Source of the DNA: Eutreptiella sp. 'Long Island Sound 2002'
Taxonomy: Eukaryota > Euglenozoa > Euglenophyceae > Eutreptiales > Eutreptiaceae
Direction: 5' to 3'
NCBI GenBank assembly: GCA_964036045.1
Contig: OZ038378.1
Span: forward strand, 61,987,924-62,051,923
DNA length: 64,000 nt
Position 1 is the stretch's first letter. The number at the start of each line of letters is the position of its first letter. The notes under the pieces are model-generated. The model did not search any database. It saw only the letters and a program-made list of their open reading frames with translations, and was not told the DNA's origin. The position numbers were made by a program, and so were the translations under genes. Positions 21,276 through 33,132 of this stretch are shown here, piece by piece.

Positions 21276-22040
21276 TCTACCGCTGGCAGTAGAACTCACC
21301 TGTAGAGGGAGAAAACGTGAATGTGTGAGGAATTGGTGATGGGAAAGGGCGTTGTTCCAAGGCATAGACACACAACTTGGTATGTTGACGTGGTAGGGAA
21401 CAATAGAAGGCAAGTATACACAACAGTCTCTCCTCAGGAAAACAAAGCATAGGTGCAAGTCGGTTACCCGTTTTTTTAAGACGGCATCTTTTTTTACCGC
21501 CAGCAGTAGAACCCACACCCCAAAAACTGGTTACAAAACGTTTGTTTACTAGAAACTTATAGACGTTGTGACTTGGATAACAAAGGGAATGTATCAAGGT
21601 CCAAGTGCACACAAACATGGAATGCAATGCCACCAATAAGTAGGACAAGGGTATGAAGGCGGCAGGAGGCGTGGCTTATAAGTGAACACATATGATGAGG
21701 GAAAGCAGTATGAGGATACGGCTCCCAGCACTAGAACTCACAAAAACAGGACCGTTCTAAGATCGGAAATAAGCCCGGCACGTTGGGGACATCAAGGAAA
21801 GTATGTGAGCAGGGGTGTTGCAAACCAGGTAACGGAAGTGGCAGGCACATACAAAGTGTCTTTTACTGCCAGCAGTAGAACACGGCTCCATACGGACAAG
21901 CAGCAAGGGCTCCGTGCAAAACAGGGTAGTTCGCGCCGCGCACAGGGCACCAATCCATCACAGTGCCAGGTAGCAACCAGTTTCCGAGGGGAGTGGAGGT
22001 GGCGGGGGGGGGGGGGTTACTGCCAAAAGTAGAACACCAA
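21276..22040. repeat. Cluster of TACTGCCAGCAGTAGAAC palindromic repeats
   Basis: Variants of the imperfect palindrome occur at about 21283, 21497, 21725, 21868 and 22018, spaced roughly 150-225 bp. More scattered copies lie near 27797, 28667, 29794, 40673, 40975 and 41036. No coding signal accompanies them. Confidence 0.6.
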
Positions 22041-22522
22041 CACGGAATGCACTCCGAGATTATTTCTTCTTTCCCTTACTCCCGCTCTTCTCAAAAACTT
22101 TTGCATGCCCTGTGAAGTAGCGATGTGGGTGGCTGCATAGGTGGAGCTACTGGGGTGTGTTGCCGGGCCTCTCTCTGCTTCCTGTGGAATGTTGACGGGA
22201 AGCCTTGGCATCTTTACTCCGTGGGTCTTCCGTAGCACCTCTCCACTTGCAGTTGTGCCCCGTGGAATAGGAGCAGACTGAGAGGCGCTCGCAGACGGCT
22301 TGGCTGCGGGGCTACCCTAAGACACCCACCAACACACCATGGGAACAGCTGTACTGTACCGTTGTGCAACAATATACCATGTAACACCACTTATGGGTCG
22401 TCATATGTGCACCGAAACATGAGTACGAATGACCCAATCAAAAATATTGAACATTAACGTGTTAATATTTGTGAGATTAAGATGTTAAGCGCTTCATATA
22501 TTAAAGATTAAAATTAACCATA
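22041..22522. other. Intergenic; AT-rich lead-in to the 22.5-kb gene
   Basis: No gene is seen. From 22440 the sequence turns AT-rich with TTAACGTGTTAATATT and ends TTTAATCTTGGTCACT. A similar block (ATTAACGTGTTACT ... CTTAATCTAGGTCACT) lies at 27140-27210, just past the far end of the gene, so it may be an element-end or 5' leader repeat. Confidence 0.4.
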
Positions 22523-23329
22523 TTGACTTTAATCTTGGTCACTCCGCATTCCCCCCCCCTCCACACCAGCATGGTCCCTTGTATAGCTCTAGTTATGACT
22601 TTCTCTCGGGACACCCTTACCAAGCTTAGCATGACGCTCGTGCATTTGAGTGCGGCTAAGAGTTTGCGGGACCCTTCGGTCTCCCAACTCCTTGGTGAGT
22701 GGGTGGCTTCCTCTCCTTTGGCCGAGGCCCGTCGGGCCGAGGCCACGGAGGTTGGCTACCCCTCCCTCATGCGCGACAAGCAAACGGAGGCGGTGAAGCA
22801 ATATGCCTCCCTCCGCTTTGTGGCCCCGGACCTCATCGGCCTACTCAGGGACTTGAACGTCGTCAGACTTGGCTTCCGGCACATGTCGGAGTACATGAGC
22901 CGCTGGGGGTCGGCCTAGACGGCTGCAACGGGCCTCCCGTTCCCTAGGCCCATCCCCACTCGGGATACGATCACGGACACGTGGAAGGAGTTGGTCACCC
23001 CCCTTGACCTACGGCCGCCCGTGTCCATCCCCGATCCCCGCGAGAGTGGGCGCTCTTGGCCGCTACTCTCATGAGCCCGGTGCGTTAAATCACGTCCATC
23101 GCTAGTGGACACCATCAATTGGACAAGGCCCCTCACCTTCATTGTGCGTGGGGATGTGTACCCGTGCGCCGGTGGTAGTTAGACCCAACGCTCCGTTGGG
23201 CTCCTCAACCACGGCGCACGGGCCCCACATCCGCGTACTTGTGGGTGATAGGGATGGCCGTCGGGGGGGACAAGGACATGGCGGCAAGAGCAACCATATG
23301 GGCCGGCAACTCGAAGGTTTGTCGCCCGT

Positions 23330-23466
23330 TCCTTGTTTGTTAATTGTTGCGTTAATTTCTCGAAATTAATATGTAGATTTCGGTTAATATTAACGCCGAC
23401 TGAAAAATTAACTTAATATCAGTCTCGAGAAATTTATGCAAATATTAATCCATGCCCTTTTTGTAG
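23330..23466 (+). other. AT-rich intron 1 of the 22.5-26.8 kb gene
   Basis: The donor GTTTGT follows GGCAACTCGAAG, and the acceptor CCCTTTTTGTAG lies at about 23466. It is filled with TTAATTTCTCGAAATTAATA-type palindromic AT sequence. Confidence 0.5.
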
Positions 23467-24424
23467 ATAGTCCAGTTCATACAAGACTGCAAGAAGCTCT
23501 ACTCGCTGTCGCACAGGGTGCAAAGCGGGTTGGTCATCGGGGGAGCGCCACCATTCGTGCGGCGCCTCATCGGTGTGTCCACCTCGCCCATGGTGGGCTC
23601 AATTTACAACATGCGGGTGTGGTACAAGGTTGCGGCGGCATGGGTAAACGTGGCGACCCGGCGCACGTTGGACTGTGAGGAGGCCGCCGCGTCCGCTACA
23701 AGGAGACGGTCGTAGCTTGGAGAATGGCGGATGCATAGGGGATCCACACATTGTGGTTGACCGGCGGGTGGTTTTCCTATGCATCCTCCATTGTTGCATG
23801 GCCACAGGCCGACTCCAAGTGGCGTTCATGGAGACACGCGTCATGGACCTCCCCAAGGAGAACGTCGACGCCGTGCAACGGGTCCTCTACCGGGCCCGCA
23901 CGGGTGTGAAGTTGAGTGCGTTGGCGGCACCCGACGGGGAGGAGGCCCGTGCGTTGTTCCTCGCGTGGGAGGAACTTGGTCCGTTGTCGAACTACGTCCC
24001 CGAGGAAGGTGAATGACAAGCCTTTCTGGCCATGTGTGACCTCCCCCGGGAGTGGTACACGGACCACCCGCCCCGCGGGGACCTACGTGCGGCCGAGGTG
24101 GCGCGCGCCTACAGTGCACATTGTTGCAAGGTGGCTTGCCAATCAAACTACCTCCTCTATTTGGAGAAGGATATCACCGAAGCCGTTGCCAACGCGCGCC
24201 GCTTGGGAGTAGGGTTGGGTGCCGTGTGCACGGATGTGGTTGAGAGCCTCAACGCCATCATTAAGCGCGCATACAATGACCACTCGGGCCAGGGGGAGGG
24301 GGGGATGCCGGGGGCAACACAACTAGAACGGGATGCGGAGGTAGTTTCGCAAGTGTGGGACTGCTAGTTTTTAAAATTTGACCCCCCGTTGCGCAACTAC
24401 GGGAGCCCCCATACCGCCCCATTT

Positions 24425-24550
24425 CGAGATTAATATGAAGAGTCACGTCCATTAATATCTAAAATATTAATTGATTTTTCGGTCGATAATATTAAATTCA
24501 AGAAATGAACTCGGGGCCTCAAAAATTAAAAAACATTAATTTTGGTTTTT
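24425..24550 (+). other. AT-rich intron 2 of the 22.5-26.8 kb gene
   Basis: The sequence switches abruptly from GC-rich coding to AATATT/ATTAAT-rich sequence and back. The splice sites are not certain. Confidence 0.4.
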
Positions 24551-25644
24551 CGCCCGTGTGTCCCCACATATGGCCCAAGTGGACGACTGGCGGTTGCACC
24601 TCCAACACAAGCTCCAGCTGCTCCGCCATCCCTGCCACTAGCCGTGGGGTGTCGCCTGCCGCCCGCGCGTCCATCCGAGGAGTCAAGCGACGACTCTTAC
24701 GCTAGGCGAAAAGAGGAGAAGAGGGAGAAGAAGAAGAAGAAGGAGAGTAGGGAGGGAGAGAGGAGCCAGGGGCTTGGGGGGGGAGGGGGGGTAAGAGCCA
24801 GCCGGGGGGGGGTTAAAGAAGAGGGGGAGGGGGAAGTGGTGGTGGACAAGGGGAACATGGACGGGGAGGAAGAGGAGGAAGTTGAGGTTGTTGACCCCCC
24901 CATGCGCCCCCACCCCTCCCCCAGTGGCTCCTCAAAGCCCTTGGCGCCCAGTCCGCTACCGCCCGGAGAGCGGGTGCAATCCCGTGATGTGCCAAGGTGC
25001 TGGAGCAGGGCTGTGCGGGGGATCAACCCGCTTTTTCCTCCCGCGCGCATAGCCACTTGAAACTCATGTGGATTTTTCGGAGGTTGATTCGGTGTTCGAT
25101 TCGCCGGAAGCAAGGGGAACATAGAGGCACCTGGGGTAAGGATGCCTCCGAGGGGGGGTTTGGGTCTAGAATCCCCTCCCTAGTGCCCCCCTCGCCCCGA
25201 TGCGTGACACCACTAGTGTGGGCAGTTTGGCGGCACTGAATTTGTTGTTTGACCCCCACGCCATCCGTTTTCAAACTGCGCACTACTAGGTGCTTTTGCA
25301 GCACTAGATCCAATTGGGCTGGGTCAAGCAGTGGCGGCTAGGCAAGGGCCGCCGTGTTCGGGGTCGACTGGGGCACTGTCGTGGCCCTACCGTGACGGAT
25401 TTATGATCCGGGGTGTCGGCCATCGTACGAGGGCATCATCCCGAACTCCCGCAGAGCGAAAGCGTCCTCGGTGACCACGAACGTGGCCCACCCGGCGGCA
25501 CAATCGGCCCCAACGGCCGGCGTGGGAGCCTCCATTGAGGCCCCTACCGCAACGTCTCACTTCCAAAATGCTATGGGGGTAGTGCAGGCAGCAGGCACCA
25601 GTGCTAGGTTTGAGGTATGGTGCCTGTTTGTTTCGCTTCATTTT

Positions 25645-25800
25645 TAAGTCGCCAGCATTAATTTCTCGAGATTAATATTTCATTTTTGAAAAACCGGTCG
25701 AAATACTAAAAGTTAAAGGTTAATATTGATGCCGAAAAATTAAAAAAGTCGCGTGACAATTAATTAACACTTCTATTGTTGTTTTTGTTATGTTTGCAGG
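25645..25800 (+). other. AT-rich intron 3 of the 22.5-26.8 kb gene
   Basis: It contains ATTAATTTCTCGAGATTAAT, almost the same palindrome as in intron 1, and ends in a strong acceptor TTGTTATGTTTGCAG directly before the VADILVNV-coding exon. Confidence 0.55.
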
Positions 25801-26785
25801 TAGCCGACATCCTGGTCAACGTGACGCATGCCAGGCCCATCCGGGTGGCCGGGCGAGACGCTGAAAGCTCCCAAGAAGTACCCCTGGGGTCCCTCCACCG
25901 CATCGTGGCCCGAGACCCACCCTTGGGCCTTGTTCTCTTGCGAGGTCTCCGTCAGTGGGAGACCTCACGTGTGGTGAGCGGCGTTTGGGTGACGTCGCGC
26001 CACTTCCGGCCCTGCGAGTGGGCTCGGACGCAGGAGGTGGGGTTTGCGGGGGGGGGGGGGGATGAGGGGTTGTGGGGGAGCATGGGAGGGGCCGGGGTGA
26101 GCGACGGGGAGGAGGGGGGGGAGGGGGGGGTCCACCACGACCGCGCCAAAACCCCCCCAAGACTAGCCGCAACCGGACCCCCCCCCCCGCTCCCCCTCAA
26201 AGAAACGAAGGTTCTCGTTCGAGTTCGGGTCGGAGAGCATCGACGCGGCCATCCCCCGTGGCAAAAAGCCCAAACACCCCACCCCCACCCCCACCACACG
26301 GCCTACAGAGGCCGTCGCCGCCCCCAAACCCACCCAGCCCCCCAAGACCACCACCGCCCCCCCCCCCCCCCCCGACCAGGATGGACACCCGCAAGGTTGG
26401 GACTGCAACGGCCGGGAAGAAGGACGACCGTTGCGACAATCCAATCGTCGGGACCTTCGCCCACGTCCCCTACCCCACCAGGGTACAGAAGGCCAGCGTC
26501 CGCGGGGTCCATGGGCAGAAAAGTGGTGCCGTTTGGGTGGAATACCCGGGCGGCACCACACTTTACGATGTGGCCCGGCACCTCCTCTTTCCCATCCCCG
26601 AGGAGGCCGAGCGCTACCGGAAAGAGTCCCGGTCGGGCAAGAAAAAGCTGAAATCCCCCGCCCTCACAAGCGAAGAGACTAACCTCCCGAACCCGAACCC
26701 TACCACCCAACCCACTAACCCTTCTAACCCCCCATCCGGACCCACGAAGACGTGGAACCCCATTACGGGGTCCCATGAGGTGTGA

Positions 26786-27195
26786 GGGCCCGCATAGGGA
26801 CGCAATGGGCCACGATGGCCATGCACAACATGCATGAACACACACATAATGCATTGGACGTTGTGTTGTGCCATTTTTCGGAGGGTTAATGTTTGGGGAA
26901 AAGAGGTAATATTTGTGAGCTTAATATTACTGCTGGCGACTCATTAACTTTTAACTTTTCAAATATTAATCCAAAAATTAAAAACAAAAATTAAAGCCGC
27001 GAGCCATTTTAACATTTTGAAACAACCACATGGGTAGGACCCCCCCACCAACCCCCGGGGAAAATTGACACCCAAGCCCGTAAGGCAACCCATGGGGGTC
27101 ATAATTTTCACGGCAAACCCCCGAACCCCCTTCAAAAAAAGGCAAACTTGAGATTAACGTGTTACTTTTTGCCCATATATCAACTATATTGCGCT
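26786..27195. other. AT-rich 3' flank
   Basis: No gene. TTAATATT-type palindromic sequence at 26,900-27,000 resembles the introns upstream. A block at 27140-27210 resembles 22440-22535. Confidence 0.45.
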
Positions 27196-27199
27196 TAAT

Positions 27200-27660
27200 C
27201 TAGGTCACTAGGATGGCCTTGGACTGTGACGCCTTACTCTCTGCAGTACGAGCAGCAACCGGCTCTGTCGTGTCGTGCCGAGGGTTCTCATGCGGGGCGG
27301 GCAGAGGAAAAGGGTTCTCCATCAAACGTGACAACTGCGATGATGTGCCGGTCCTCTTGGCGGTTGCCTTCAGTGTTCTGCGTGCCCTGGCAGCTTGCGT
27401 GGCCTCCTGCTTGCCCTCCTGCTTGATCACCTGCTTCTCTATTTTCTTTGCTTGTTTTGGTGTCTCCTCGATGCGCTTGTCCAGCGCCTTCACCGCAGTC
27501 GGGGTCCGCGGAGTCCCATTGGCAAACAACGACTACGCACCTTCAAGGTCTAGAGGCAGTGCATTCCGTGTGGTGCTTACCTTCTCGGACAGTACCTTCT
27601 GCATGCTTTTGGGGACGCCCGTGCAATCCTGGAAGGGGACGGTCCATCGCACATAGTACA
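27200..27660 (-). CDS. C-terminal part of an unrecognised Lys/Glu/Ala-rich coiled-coil protein
   Basis: Exon 27660-27581 (WTVPFQDCTGVPKSMQKVLS) and exon 27487-27200 are joined by a phase-0 intron 27488-27580 (GTAAGC ... GTGAAG). The second exon is a charged, probably helical segment (ALDKRIEETPKQAKKIEKQV) ending in a Pro/Thr-rich tail. The acceptor lacks a good pyrimidine tract, so the boundary is tentative. The upstream exon begins after CCCTTCTAG. No domain recognised. Confidence 0.35.
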
Positions 27661-28980
27661 CTAGAAGGGTTAACACTGTATTCAAAATTTGTCTGTATTT
27701 CAAAGTTTGTTGTGCAGAGAGGCAAGACAGAGGAAGCACCAACAACATTGGGTGTGCTGGATTTGCTAGCACATTCATCGATGGGACTAGAAAGTCATGC
27801 CAGCAGCAGAACATTGAGGTGAGGCATGGGTGATTCACAACCATGTAGGGGTGATACAGGATGAATGTCTTCGGTGGAAGGAACACACTATACCTCAATG
27901 TCGTCCTTGGAGAGGTCCGCGGCAAGGTCAGGCAACGGGCAGGGGCAATCTCTCGGGGGGGTTTGGGGGGGGGCTGCTTCTGCAGGCGACCCTTTATCCT
28001 GCGCACCCCCGCGAGTACTACCATCGTCAGAAACTATGTCACTACAAATATTCGCACGGAGAGATGTGCAAAGAAATCCATAAAAAAGGCCAAAATGGCT
28101 AAAGTTACACGCAAATTTGGCTCTGCACAAGCAATGTTTTGGCACATTGCTTCATGCAGTCATTTGGCCTCTCCCATACGTGGCTAGACCCTACAGCTTC
28201 AAGCTTACCTGCATCACCTGTATCCACACAAAGCAAGCCTCGTTGCTCCTTCCAAGAATAGAAATGTCAAAGTGCTTGTTGCTTGTGCCGCAAACGAGGC
28301 CTGCGGCGCTTTCCTCAAACACTGTTCACAAGACTGATAACCTAGGGTGGATCCTACACCTCAAGGTTGGAAATACCTTTGCTGCTTGCTAGTTCGTAGC
28401 ACATTTTACTACTCAGAGTAGACAATCAGGCAGTCACTTTTTGCGGGACATATAACAACTCCAATGCGAAGTGGTGTTGTACGGGACGTCGCACAACGCA
28501 ACAAACATTCGCGTATGTCGCAATTGCCCAAAGTACCTTCTATTGTTGGCAATAAAACACTTTGCAAACTCCATGCGCATAGCACACAAAAGCAGAGCAA
28601 ACCGGCAACATCTATGCATGCCCCGTATTTACAAGGGGTGCACTCAGCACGGTTGTGGTCTTCTACTGCTGCCAGTACAACAGTGGGGCTAATCGATAAA
28701 GTCACACTGTGAACACCGTCCGAACTGTCACTGTCCACAACGGCCCGCGTCAAGCTCGATACATTGGATGATGATGCATTAGTGCTGGTGGCATCATCAC
28801 CATCCAAAATAGGACCCACAGGGTTGCGTGGTGCAGGTTATGCCGCAACACGCCCGGGTACAACTTGGGGGGGGACGGGGGCCGCCCCCATGTAAGTGCG
28901 TCCCTGGGGGGGGGGGGGGGGCAGATCCCACACAGCATCCCCGTCAACGCGGAAGAAGTGTGGGTGTGTATACCCAAAAT
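27661..28980. other. No confident gene
   Basis: Short ORFs on both strands lack domains. There is a G tract at 28900-28920 and scattered TACTGCCAGCAG-type palindromes (27797, 28667). Confidence 0.35.
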
Positions 28981-30348
28981 GGGCACAGATTTAAATGAAC
29001 CGCTGCTTGAACTCACTTGATGAAGGGTACACAAGCAGCTCAACCACGTCAGGAGGTAGAGGCGCCCTTGCCGCATCAAACCTAGGCTGACTTTCGTCCC
29101 TTGTCTCACAAAAAGAAAACACGTTGAGCGAACCGTATGCACCAGACATGAGGGTTGCATCCCCAACCTTCCTGTATGTTGAAACAACGTGGGGAACCAG
29201 GGTCCTCCGGCCACTCAATAGCAGCGTGCAAGGCATTGGCAGCCCGGGCATCCGGCCGTGGCCGAGCAGCCATCTTTTCTATAAACGCCACGGTACCGGC
29301 ATGAATGCATGCTAGCAACCGTGCAAGGTGCATGCTCACAGCTTGTATTGACTTATGGGTAATGTGGGGATTATTAGGGGCTTCCGAGTACATAGCAGCT
29401 GGTGGCGTAAGGTAACTAGAACTCTGTGGTACTCATCAGTGTTGGTGCTGCTAGTGTCCTCGCCCACAGCGAGTACCCAACGAGACAATAGGACCTCCCT
29501 CTTCTCCTCCATGAAGGTAGATGCAGGAGGGGAAAAGTGGTATGGGGACCACATTCGTAGTGCTGAATGCAAAGCAAAGATCGCTTGTAACCACCATCGT
29601 TGTGCTCTAGGTTCCACTTCTCAATCAAGTAAAGAGAAACCTGGAGGCACTGCCTGGCTGCTTCACCAGTACCTGGGGTACGATGGTACCACGAACAATC
29701 ACGCACCATAGTACCAAGACGAAGTGAAGTTGGGGCATATGGGAAAACAAGACGCTATAGCCCTGCTAACGACTTAGCGTTACGTGTTCTATTGGCAGCA
29801 GCAGAACGCAGTGAGCACGTATACCTAGTAAGGAGAGGTAAACAAACAAAGGAATACGCTCCTTACCAATAAGGGAAGGATGTGCACACAGTTGTTTTGC
29901 CGCTTAGTTTTTCAAGGAACCCTTCGTATTCAGGTGTCACCATGAATGCAAGGACGGCACAGTACCTATGATCAACACAATACTTATATGGATGCAACAT
30001 ACCCAACAAGGGACAAACAGAGCCATACACATGGCGCGGTGGGAGTGGGTTCACCTAGTAGTTGTACGACATTTTCAAGTAGCTGTAGTATGTGGTGATG
30101 TCGCATGACATTGGTACCATTGGTGTCGCACAATTGTTAGCCAGCTGAAATACACTGTACATGGCTTGGTGAAACCCGGAAGTTGTGGACATAGGCACAT
30201 CGCGGATAGCTAAGGGGTACCATACAGTAACCTCGACCTCCTTGCGGCGAAGGTCCAACGGGCACCGTACCTGCTCAAAACCCATGTGTTGACGCACAAG
30301 GTGCTTTGTCGAGGCCCAAATGGTGACCCTTGCATCCTGTAGGTCCAT
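28981..30348 (-). pseudogene. Unrecognised coding-like blocks in several frames
   Basis: Blocks in order: 30348-30055 (GFEQVRCPLDLRRKEVEVTV); 30054-29863 in the same frame after an in-frame TAG at 30055 (HRYCAVLAFMVTPEYEGFLE); 29617-29410 (TFMEEKREVLLSRWVLAVGE); 29393-29200 (IQAVSMHLARLLACIHAGTV); and 29251-28991 (VELLVYPSSSEFKQRF). They look like successive parts of one protein split by frameshifts, stops or unrecognised introns. No family recognised. Confidence 0.35.
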
Positions 30349-32245
30349 AACATGCTAAGCCACATTACTATAGGGAGTCAAGCGTGGGGTGCCCCGCAAA
30401 ATGTTACATCAAACTACCCGCAAGTATAAGTTTTAGGAGGCCCATAGTGCCCCGTATCGCCCTTTCAAAAAAAATGGATGTTGTGCACAGAGCCCTGCTT
30501 CTCTATTGCACCGTCAAGCGTAATGGAGCTGTGGTTCCCAGCTAGGGTGTACGGGGAGGAGCAGTGACGCGCGATTTAGGGGTGCGAAGCAGCAAAAGAG
30601 CAACATTCTGTGCCCCCACTGTTTTTTCCCATTTTGGCGGCATGAAATACGGAAAATGGACCAACACCGCCGTAAAATTATGTTTCGCGGTCTGGTATGA
30701 CAAATGGAGCACGTATTTGTCAACGGCGCGTGGCGTGGTCGTCTCAGCGATTGTCGCACTGTGACCGCCAATGATGACCATACTGCGACAGCCTATGAAG
30801 AAGGTGTACCCTAGGACAACAAATGAGAACACATGTGTGAAAAAAGGGTGCAAGCAAGCATTTTCGACATGCTCGGCTCTGCGCAGCCCAAAACCAAGAA
30901 ATTCACTCAAAACTGGGGTAATATTATGGAGTTGTATACCAACACAACAACGCACCGGCAAACACATAGTGGAAGGGCCTAAAATAGGGAATTCCTACTG
31001 GTTGGGCTCTGCAAAGCGAATATCTATAGAAACAACATAAAGCACCTATGGATTGCGATAATGATAACCACGCCGGTCCACCTGTGTGGTAATGGATACC
31101 ATAAGCAGCGTAGTGTATACCCCCCCGAGAGTGCAGTCCCTACATATGCCAAAGACCACCAAAGCACTAGCCATAGACAAGGCATGGAAGCACCATACAT
31201 ACTACTCGACAAGTATGAAGCGCAAACACACAAAAAATAGAGGAACGCAGTTTTAAACACCTTTACATGCGCGGTAGGAGGTCCGTCAGAACTGTGGAAT
31301 TGTTGTTGTACTGACGACGGACTGATGTGTCCCCGGATGTGGTTCATAAGCACCTACTAACACCTTGACGAACAATGCCTCATCCCCCTTCTAAATCTTG
31401 AGCAAACTAGGAAGTATGATGAACCTTTGGTTGACACCAAAGAAAACCAGTCACAAATGGCACCAAAAAACATACCGTCGCACAGTGAGCAGTGGTAAAG
31501 CAGTGCCCAACATACGCACTATCAACCGCTTGAGAAAAAAAAATACTGGGCACACAGATCAATGAAATTGGGTCATACATGACAGCGCAAAATATACTAT
31601 GGCCCAGCGAATGGTGGCAACGCTATGCCCGGCATACACACTAGAGGCTGGACTTTGGGCATACCTGGTAAATTTAAAGTGCAGACACATTGGCCTCAGC
31701 TCTGCAGGGCCCACGAACACGTAACAAACCATGTCATGACTCAATTGAGGGTATGTATTGAATCTGGGGTGTGTACTGCATGGGATGTTGAAAAAATAGC
31801 ACATAAGCAGAGCACCTGGGATTCACAAACACAAACCTGGCACTGTATGTTCAACAAAATCATGATCAAACTCGCTATTTCATACATTGTGTCAACAAGG
31901 GACGTACTAAAACAAATGCTATAGCAGAATGGTGCGTTCTTACAACCAAACCCACAGGGCAACACTGTAACCATTTGGACTAGATGCAAATTTGACTAAG
32001 ATAGTACGATGGGTCTGCAGAGCCCAACAGTACAAAATTGGTCATATTCGGGGGCAAATCAATCCAATCTGGAAGGCTGGGCTCTACAAAGCCCAACTCA
32101 GTGCAAACTGAAAAAAAGCCCTTAAAATTGATTGACAAACACGTACAGAGACAAACAGGGCACACCATTCACTGTCCCATGGATGGGACAGCTGTTTGGG
32201 ACTGCACAGGACAGGCCACTCACATTGGGCCTTCACAAATCCAGC
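30349..32245. other. Long stretch without a convincing gene
   Basis: Only short ORFs are present. Scattered GGGCTCTGCARAGCCC-type palindromes occur near 30885, 31003, 32009 and 32078. No RNA gene was recognised. Confidence 0.4.
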
Positions 32246-32249
32246 ACAG

Positions 32250-33081
32250 TCACACAGCTTGTGTCCGTGGTCGTACGTCCGTTATGGTCCAGGGATAGCC
32301 ATGACCCAACGGTACATAGGGCCTCCACTCACTTGCCGTTGCTCTTGCCGTTGCTCTTGGATAAGCCCACCCCGAAGCCACGGTGCAGGGTAGCCTGGAG
32401 GCCCTCAACTGCCCTTTGTTTTTCTGATGGGGATTCCTGAGCGGCTGCCGTTGCCAATTTATCTCTTCTTCTTTCCTTTTGCGATTTACTCGGTTGTCCT
32501 CCATGGTCTTTTTCTCCTTCTCCTTCTCCTTTGTTTTACGTTGCCGCTCCCGCGCCTTCTCATGCTTTCGCAACTCGCGCTCGGCCTTCTCCTGCTCCTT
32601 CTACCGTTGGTCATCTGCTTTCCCCTTCAATTTGGGGGTTTGCGGATCCGTCACCTCCTCGCTTTCCTCCTTATTACTGTCCGCGTCACCTCGCTGGTCG
32701 GGGGACTCGTGCGGTTGGAACAGTGGCTCGCACGTGCTTGCACAGTGCATGACACTCCGCCACCCAATCTCCTCGTCCGTGTCCCCTTTTCGGACGGTTT
32801 TCTGCAGCAAATTCACCCACATCAGCTACATTGTAGGGACCACCAGATAATACACCCCATGCGCAGTTCAACGGGACAGGCAAGTGGATACACCCCAGAC
32901 TAATCAGGTCGGGGCGGCGGCCGTAGTACAGTGCCCACAGGCAGCGCGATGCATCCATATCCATGTGTGTCTCGTCTGTGTCGTCGTTGGGTCCTCTAGC
33001 AAATTCACCAACCACCACAAGATAGCCCAAACCTAGCCACAAACCTTCAGTGGACGACTTTTGCGCGAGGAAGTGCGCCAC
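32250..33081 (-). pseudogene. Unrecognised protein with charged coiled-coil, interrupted
   Basis: Frame 33081-32800 reads GLWLGLGYLVVVGEFARGPN and RCLWALYYGRRPDLISLGCI. A frame change near 32810 leads to a block with DTDEEIGWRSVMHCASTCEP and an acidic/Lys-rich tail. TAG at 32601-32603 interrupts a Lys/Glu coiled coil (KGKADDQR*KEQEKAERELR) whose frame continues open to 32250. A CAG, AAG or GAG to TAG change would explain the stop. A small intron ending at GGTAG is possible but has no pyrimidine tract. Confidence 0.4.
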
Positions 33082-33132
33082 AGTAGGCCCACACCATGGG
33101 TCTTCGCAAGCAACAATAACAGTGTTGACTGC

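Larger units (their letters stand above)
22523..26785 (+). pseudogene. Multi-exon transposon-type gene with several in-frame stops
   Basis: Exon 1 (22.57-23.33) carries the frame LTKLSMTLVHLSAAKSLRDP and continues past TAG 22916, TGA 23072 and TAG 23180 with clean coding sequence (TAATGLPFPRPIPTRDTITD; TINWTRPLTFIVRGDVYPCA; SVGLLNHGARA). Exon 2 (about 23.47-24.43) includes YNMRVWYKVAAAW, LPKENVDAVQRVLYRARTGV, LPREWYTDHPPRGDL and TDVVESLNAIIKRAYNDHSG. It has stops TAG 23736, TGA 24014 and TAG 24365, after which FLKFDPPLRNYGSPHTAPF follows. Exon 3 (24.55-25.65) is Lys/Glu-rich then acidic. Exon 4 (25.80-26.79) carries VADILVNVTHARPIRVAGRD and YPTRVQKASVRGVHGQKSG. The VESLNAIIKRAYNDH stretch suggests a transposase- or host-interaction-type protein of a multicopy family, but I cannot name the superfamily. 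The stops fit transitions (TGG to TAG, CGA to TGA). Confidence 0.5.
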
